A stretch of 14,051 bases of DNA from Rodentolepis nana (lineage: Eukaryota > Platyhelminthes > Cestoda > Cyclophyllidea > Hymenolepididae), in contig UZAE01001299.1 in assembly GCA_900617975.1 (NCBI GenBank), positions 1 through 14,051 on the forward strand. The letters are read 5' to 3'. A program made the translations under genes and the position numbers. How positions within the stretch are numbered: position 1 is the stretch's first letter; every line of letters starts with the position of its first letter. Below the pieces are notes generated by a model. It was not told the DNA's origin and did no database searches. It saw only the letters and a list, made by a program, of their open reading frames with translations. Positions 9,901 to 14,051 of the stretch are shown piece after piece.

Positions 9901-10719
9901 TCACTAGTGTTAAATTTGCGTTCGTTGATTCCACGACTTGAAGAATAAGGTGAATTTAATGCACCAGAAGCACAACCGTTGACAGTGCCTGTTTCAGCTA
10001 AAATAGGATGTAAACGATGCGGTTACATATTTTAATTGCGCGCGCATCCTGAGGTGATAGCTCTGATTGGCTATCTGTGATCGGTTTGTGTGTGAATGCG
10101 CCTATCAACACAGAGAGCACAAATACGACTATGTATGCAAGTCCAAACCAGTAAGGGCCGTAGAAAGGTAAAGCAAGTCTGTTGGTGCAATAGAACTGGC
10201 ATGTGTAGCACCTGTGTGTGATTCATAAATCTGATGACGTACGTTTCAAGTTCAGATATGAAAAAAAAACTATCAAGTCTGCGTTACAGACACAAATAGC
10301 CGACTATCCAACATGCCCAGTAGTAGATACCAAAAATGTTCCATTAGAGCATCCTCTTTGCCATTCAGAGCATTACGTAACCACCCTTGTGTGATCCTCC
10401 CAAGAACACTGCACATCGAGGCTGCAAGCCGAGTCACACTCATGACTGGGAGGATCTCGTGTTCTAAGTGACAGCACACGTACTTCGCAGGGGCTTTATA
10501 CCTTTCCAAAAAGTTTGTGTGAAAACTTCTAAGGACGAATACGTTAGTTAAGGGAAGTATAAAAAGAAATGTTGCAATAAAGAGCGTTATTTCCAATAGC
10601 GTGTAGAACTTACTCCGGCGTGTTATGCATGGAGCACTTGCGTCCAGGGATATTGCTGGATCTCGTCGTAGGAGAAAGCGAGCGCTCTCATTTTTCCACC
10701 ATGTGCTGGGTGAGCTCAT
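6648..10719 (-). CDS. CPEB1: CPEB1/Orb-type cytoplasmic polyadenylation element binding protein, six-exon model
   Basis: The spliced CDS joins 10719-10614, 9997-9041, 8702-8088, 8041-7662, 7320-7125 and 6934-6648 (complement): 2541 bp, 846 residues. CPEB proteins bind U-rich CPE elements in 3' UTRs and control cytoplasmic poly(A) tail length and translation, classically in germ cells and embryos. Seen here: a Ser/Asn-rich N-terminal half (1-560); RRM1 with RNP2-like VFLGGV (590-595) and RNP1-like KGYCYLLF (642-649); the linker VIPWVISD (687-694); RRM2 starting [10 protein letters not shown] (711-720), with KYPIGSGRVAF (748-758) across an intron; and a ZZ-type zinc domain with C795, C798, C807, C812, C817, C820, H825 and H832. 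The pattern is CPEB1/Orb-like rather than CPEB2-4-like: GVPWD in RRM1, GALHGM in RRM2 and a short tail ending NQDRS. The protein is longer than vertebrate CPEB1, mostly in its N-terminal half. All introns are GT-AG and in frame. Uncertain: exon 1 and the UTR limits. Confidence 0.9.
7125..7320 (-). CDS. CPEB1: CPEB coding exon 5, inter-RRM linker and first half of RRM2
   Basis: The exon is 196 bp. The acceptor is AATTGTAG ending at 7321 and the donor is G|GTGAGT at 7124. It encodes residues 687-751 plus one base. It starts with the CPEB linker VIPWVISD, which packs the two RRMs together in the family. Then come [10 protein letters not shown] (711-720), [13 protein letters not shown] (723-735) and [12 protein letters not shown] (740-751). 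These are near-invariant CPEB1 motifs, so the call is secure. The first 20 coding bases (7301-7320) also occur in the duplicated segment at 4038-4057. Confidence 0.95.
7301..7411 (+). repeat. source copy of the 111 bp segment duplicated at 4038-4148
   Basis: It spans 20 bp of exon 5 (7301-7320), its splice acceptor and 89 bp of intron 4. See the copy at 4038-4148. It could instead be a dispersed repeat unit of which both are members, but the coding content argues for this one as the origin. Confidence 0.85.
7662..8041 (-). CDS. CPEB1: CPEB coding exon 4, RRM1
   Basis: The exon is 380 bp. The acceptor is CTCTCCTTAG ending at 8042 and the donor is CAG|GTGCGT at 7661. It encodes residues 561-686. 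It contains the CPEB1 signature before RRM1 ([13 protein letters not shown], 569-581), then [10 protein letters not shown] (589-598), FGSVTVLWP (611-619) and PKGYCYLLF (641-649). Homology to CPEB1/Orb RRM1 is clear by eye along the exon. Between the DG of strand beta 2/3 and PKG there is a Ser/His-rich insert of about 15 residues (625-640), longer than the loop I recall from vertebrate CPEB1. The upstream intron (8042-8087) is only 46 bp. Confidence 0.95.
8042..8087 (-). other. 46 bp GT-AG intron between exons 3 and 4
   Basis: The intron starts GTAAGTGTAG and ends CTCTCCTTAG. Removing it joins TCAGCCA to ATTCTGCC and keeps the frame (phase 1). Very short introns mixed with longer ones are common in flatworms. 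The other introns here are 616 bp (9998-10613), 338 bp (8703-9040), 341 bp (7321-7661) and 190 bp (6935-7124). Confidence 0.9.
8088..8702 (-). CDS. CPEB1: CPEB coding exon 3, pre-RRM region with helical segment
   Basis: The exon is 615 bp. The acceptor has a polypyrimidine tract, TTTTTTTTTCTCTCAG, ending at 8703, and the donor is A|GTAAGT at 8087. It encodes residues 356-559. It opens with a hydrophobic Leu-rich stretch ([19 protein letters not shown]), then an Asn-rich spacer, then a probable amphipathic helix (about 401-438, with [20 protein letters not shown]). After that come Ser/Arg-rich sequence and a Pro-rich patch ([14 protein letters not shown]). I cannot assign a named domain. The frame is phase 1 at both ends and joins cleanly to exons 2 and 4. 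Confidence 0.9.
9041..9997 (-). CDS. CPEB1: CPEB coding exon 2, disordered Ser/Asn-rich N-terminal region
   Basis: This is a long open exon of 957 bp. The acceptor is CCTATTTTAG ending at 9998, and the donor is G|GTAAGA with GT at 9040-9039. It encodes residues 37-354 and leaves one base, which completes an Asp codon with exon 3. The product is rich in Ser, Asn, Arg and Thr, with little predicted fold and many potential phosphorylation sites (for example TSRSSSLR near the middle). This fits the regulatory N-terminal region of CPEB proteins, which varies in length and sequence between phyla. I see no exact LDSR Aurora-kinase motif; LDNRS at residues 71-75 is only a loose resemblance. The first in-frame Met in the exon is at 9857, but the open frame runs 141 bases further upstream in the same style, so an upstream start exon is more likely. 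Confidence 0.85.
10393..10456 (+). other. inverted repeat / potential stem-loop in CPEB intron 1
   Basis: GATCCTCCCA at 10393-10402 and its exact reverse complement TGGGAGGATC at 10447-10456 flank a 44 base loop. A second small stem, AGTCA/TGACT (10432-10436 and 10443-10447), overlaps the loop end. The surrounding sequence (about 10270-10500) is more GC-rich than nearby non-coding DNA, which may mark a repeat remnant. Confidence 0.5.
10614..10719 (-). CDS. CPEB1: CPEB coding exon 1 (predicted start exon)
   Basis: The ATG at 10719-10717 directly follows an in-frame TAA, so no in-frame upstream start is possible within this exon. The exon encodes 35 residues ([10 protein letters not shown] at the start, ending CITRR) plus one base. 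It ends at a strong GTAAGT donor at 10613. That phase-1 end fits exactly the two leftover bases at the 5' edge of exon 2 and gives a Thr codon across the junction. I found no family motif in these 35 residues, so the call rests on splice geometry alone. If exon 1 is wrong, translation could begin at another upstream exon, or at Met 9857 inside exon 2. Confidence 0.55.
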
Positions 10720-11364
10720 TTAGAAAGCGTAACTTGAATCCGGCGAAAGCGAAAGCACTATCCGATATCTTGCTTAGCCAGTGTAAAAATGACTAACTAA
10801 AGCTCAAAAAACTTCTCAGTTTAGAAATGTGAACTCTAATCGTTCGTTAATAGGCACGAGGCGCAAGTACGTAATCGATTAGGCCAAAAAAATCAATAAA
10901 GGCTGAGTGAAGTTCATTGTAATTTTCCACAACGAATTGGTCATTATCAAGGTTACTTCTTTGCATTTAGACTTCTACTTTGATTTAACTGCACTCAAGT
11001 GCTTATTCTTAAACCAAACCAAAAACTTTTTCATGTGAAATAGTGAAAAGAATAAGATATGCTTGGCCTCAATGGAAATTACTTTTACTTTTACGTATAA
11101 TAGTAAATAAATAGCTGTTATAAGTTCAAGAAATCGAACTTTCGTACTACCTCATAAATCAGAGCGACAGTTTAAGCAAAATTTGTGTGCCTATCGGCTC
11201 TCGATTCACGTAATTTTGGGTTAATTTGCTTGCGAGCTGCTGTTTTTTGAGCCGATTAAAAATCATTTTTTGGTCATTGAGGTACACAATCAATTTAACT
11301 TATCATATGGCCATTAACCTAGAAAGATGATTCATGTTTAGCCACCACCACGAGACGTATACAT
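10720..11364. other. probable 5' UTR / promoter region of the CPEB gene (minus strand)
   Basis: This lies immediately upstream of the predicted start codon. No ORF is supported. I could not identify a convincing TATA box or initiator. In flatworms, trans-splicing can hide the true promoter, so no start site is assigned. Confidence 0.4.
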
Positions 11365-11409
11365 ACACACACACACACACACACACGCACGCACACACAC
11401 ACACACACA
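11365..11409 (+). repeat. (AC)n microsatellite with two GC interruptions
   Basis: About 22 AC-type units, interrupted by CGCACGC near 11386-11392. Located about 650 bp upstream of the predicted CPEB start codon. Confidence 0.92.
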
Positions 11410-14051
11410 ATGGTTTAAAGGGGTCAGGCCAGATAAGGTAACTAAGGCTCCTCTTAACTCTCACGTAGTTTGAACACTCCAATAGCCAGAGTTTATGATA
11501 TTGTCAGAGCGGTAAAGCACGTTATTTGTGTATGCCTTACGTTCATCTCTTGAAATTTGACCAATTTCACATTTGACTAGGTACGGTAAACATAAGAACA
11601 CACCTAACTAGTAAAGATATGCAATAAAATGCCAGTCAATCTAAAGCGACTTATTAAATAAATTTTGGGGAACCGTTAAGTGGAGCAACAAATGAAATAG
11701 AGTTTATTTAACTTTGTAATGCACATTAGAGTAATAGGTGTGGTAATAACGACTTATCTATTAATGCAATAAAGGGAAATTCAAATGAGAATCCAGAATC
11801 TGAGCTATATGAATTTATGACTTTAAACTCATTTTATTTTGAACCAATGACACGCCTGTGCATGGTGTCAGAACATGAAATGCATAATAGAGCAAATCAA
11901 ACACAGTGCACACATAGTGTTTTGTTACATACAGAAAAGAAACGTTTTCTACGACGATGTAAATATGCTATATCTTATGATTTAACTCAACCTCTTAATA
12001 AGGTCCGACATCTTTGTAAAAATAAAAATTTCTTTGCCTTATTAAGAAGTCAACAAACAATTCTTGATCGATAAAGTCTCATTTAAACAAGTTAGCAGAC
12101 ACAGGAATGTGCATTGAAGAGGAAATAAAATTGTGGACTCTTCTTTATCGGAAGTACGTGAGTTGCGCGGGTATTACAATCAACTTGGCTGCACAACCCA
12201 TTTAAGTATTTGGAAGATGCAAACTAATTCAACTACAGCGTGCATACATGTGTGGATGGTATTTCGCTTCGAGTGATAAAAAATTATATGGGGAAACATA
12301 GGCCTCAAAAATATATACTCTTAGCATATGGTAGATTGACAACTAAGCCAAAAGTACCATACTGAGAGTATGTCCTCCAAACTACGGGGCTAGTAATTAG
12401 ATAAAGTCCATAGGAGGCTAAATTTAAGTGCGCTAATTAAAAAGGAGGAGCGAGATCTGGAGTTACCCTCGTGATTTTCTTATGGCTCCATAATTCGCGC
12501 AGCAGACCGAAGTTTCAGCAGACCGAACTTTAATCAAAAGTGCATTAAGAGCCAACTTGATTAGAGCTTATGAAACGGACTTAATCTGAGTCCTATTGAG
12601 AAATTTTAGAAGTGATAAAATTTTTTTTCAGTGAACAAAAAAAATTGGGTTAAGTGCAAAAAAACTTTGCTAATTAAGCTTTATTTAGTACGATTGAGCC
12701 TTAGTTTTAGATTTCAATTAATTTGTAGTTCATGCAAGCGGCTTAATGCTTCGTGTACGTGACGTAGAATACGACATTTTCAGCTCAAAATATCCAACCA
12801 ATTTGAGGTGGAATTCGCAACAATGTAATAACTCATCTGAACCAAATAGGGGACAAGATTGGGAGTGATTTGTGCTCATTAGCCGAGTCACCACTTTTGT
12901 TTTGTTTTTACAAGTCATTGGGACAAAAATTTCTCGATGCGCCTCTAAATGCAGAATAAGCAATAAATTGAGTAAACGATCTGCTTGGTAGATTACTTGA
13001 TACGGGAAATTTTTCTAAGGGGTTTAGTTTGTCGGTTTTTTTTCAGCTAGGAATGAGGATACAACATGGGACATAAACCATGGTCTTTAGATCGATCGAT
13101 ACTCAAACTGGCGGATACTGGTTAGATGGCTTGGTAGTTAGAGGCTTAGACAGAGTCGGTTACAAATAAAAGACATCGAATTCATATGTACGACCGATAA
13201 TTCCGTAATTACTGGACACGTCTAGAAGGATAAACTGTGTAGTCTTTGTAAAACTAAATCAAAAATAATGGTAGCTAAAATGGCTAGACAGATTTCTCTT
13301 AGTCAAATAAAATATTTAAATTGGAAATTAAAGTGTCTTCGGGAATTGCATTTGAAGTACACATAAAGGGGAGATTTAGTCCCAATGTTATGAGGCTTGT
13401 TTAGAACTATTGCCTGTAATGTTGTTGTTGAATTTAGGCTCACTTCTAAAATATCTTGGAGATAGACACGATATTGTAGAACTCAGAAAGCATAAATAAG
13501 CAAACAGACCATTCGGATATTTCGTTGCCAAAATATGAAGATATAGTAGTAGAATGCAGACAGCGTCACAAACTCCCCTACTTGAGTATGATTGACTTGC
13601 GCAAAATGTGCCCGAGTTTTTCTGCCTAATCAGTTTCAATTGGCATAATACAATTTGATTGAAACCTAACGTGCTCTCAACGGGATCGATTAGATTTTGT
13701 TCATCTGGTTACCAATTCATTGCTTCACGTCCCTTTACACGTTCAACTTTGAATCAACTCGCATGTGATTAATTTAATATCCTTAGCATAAAGCATTTTA
13801 GTAAAATAATCTTATTGATTATACAATTGACGAAGGAAACAATCTCTACTGGGAAAAAAAGTAATCACAAGCAAAGTATTCATTATGAGAATTTTTATGG
13901 GAAAACTCACATCTAGTGCCCAAGTTAACTTACAAGTAATACAATAGAAGAATATTAATGGGCAAATTACTTCAATCTACTCACAGTCTTTTTAAAGATC
14001 AAGTTCCATTAAAGTGATTTCGAAAGATAAGTTTAGTACAGGAGGGGGGGG
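11410..14051. other. AT-rich stretch with no supported gene
   Basis: Small open frames occur (for example 11817-12074 plus; 12730-12963 and 13388-13639 minus), but none shows a domain, splice context or family resemblance that I recognise. The stretch ends in a run of eight G at the window edge. Confidence 0.55.
12501..12531 (+). repeat. short tandem duplication of AGCAGACCGAA
   Basis: AGCAGACCGAAGTTTC is followed directly by AGCAGACCGAACTTT, which differs by one base. This is a two-copy tandem with no apparent function. Confidence 0.7.

Noticed and set aside
11817..12074. 85-codon basic, Cys/His-containing plus-strand open frame
   Set aside because: No recognised domain or splice context; this length is expected by chance in a window of this size.
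12730..12963. 77-codon minus-strand open frame with several Cys and His
   Set aside because: No family match that I can recognise and no flanking exon evidence; kept out for lack of support.
14041..14051. Terminal G run at the window edge
   Set aside because: It may be the start of another G tract or a contig-end artefact; it cannot be judged without the next bases.

Overview
The window looks like animal nuclear DNA, most likely from a flatworm (Platyhelminthes). The reasons are an AT-rich background, one intron-split metazoan gene with a 46 bp intron among longer ones, microsatellites, and short interspersed repeats with TAAA-type tails. The lineage call is an inference; no sequence here names the species, and there is no prokaryotic operon structure, rRNA, tRNA or CRISPR array that I can support.

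The only protein-coding gene I can support lies on the minus strand at about 6648-10719. It is a CPEB1/Orb-type cytoplasmic polyadenylation element binding protein. Six coding exons with GT-AG introns can be joined so that every junction keeps the reading frame: 10719-10614, 9997-9041, 8702-8088, 8041-7662, 7320-7125 and 6934-6648. The predicted protein has 846 residues: a long Ser/Asn-rich N-terminal half, RRM1, RRM2 and a C-terminal ZZ-type zinc-binding domain. Exons 3-6 are very secure. Exon 2 is secure because of its long open frame and clean junction. Exon 1 is predicted from an ATG right after an in-frame stop, a strong GTAAGT donor and a matching intron phase.

Downstream of the stop (below 6648) lies a probable 3' untranslated region. 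It has possible CPE-like and AATAAA signals in transcript sense and a striking G-rich tract on the plus strand (C-rich in the transcript). The rest, 1-5574 and 10720-14051, is AT-rich and has no gene I can support.

The most interesting non-coding structures are in the 1-5 kb part. (a) A roughly 315-340 bp interspersed repeat occurs in two near-complete copies, each bounded by a perfect 14-15 bp target-site duplication (736-1050 and 4420-4757), plus a third copy cut by the window edge (1-113). (b) At 3987-4195, two 47 bp direct repeats flank an insert whose 111 bp are about 91% identical, without gaps, to 7301-7411. That source spans the intron 4/exon 5 boundary of the CPEB gene itself, so a piece of the gene, including a splice acceptor and 20 coding bases, has been copied about 3 kb away into a duplicated target.
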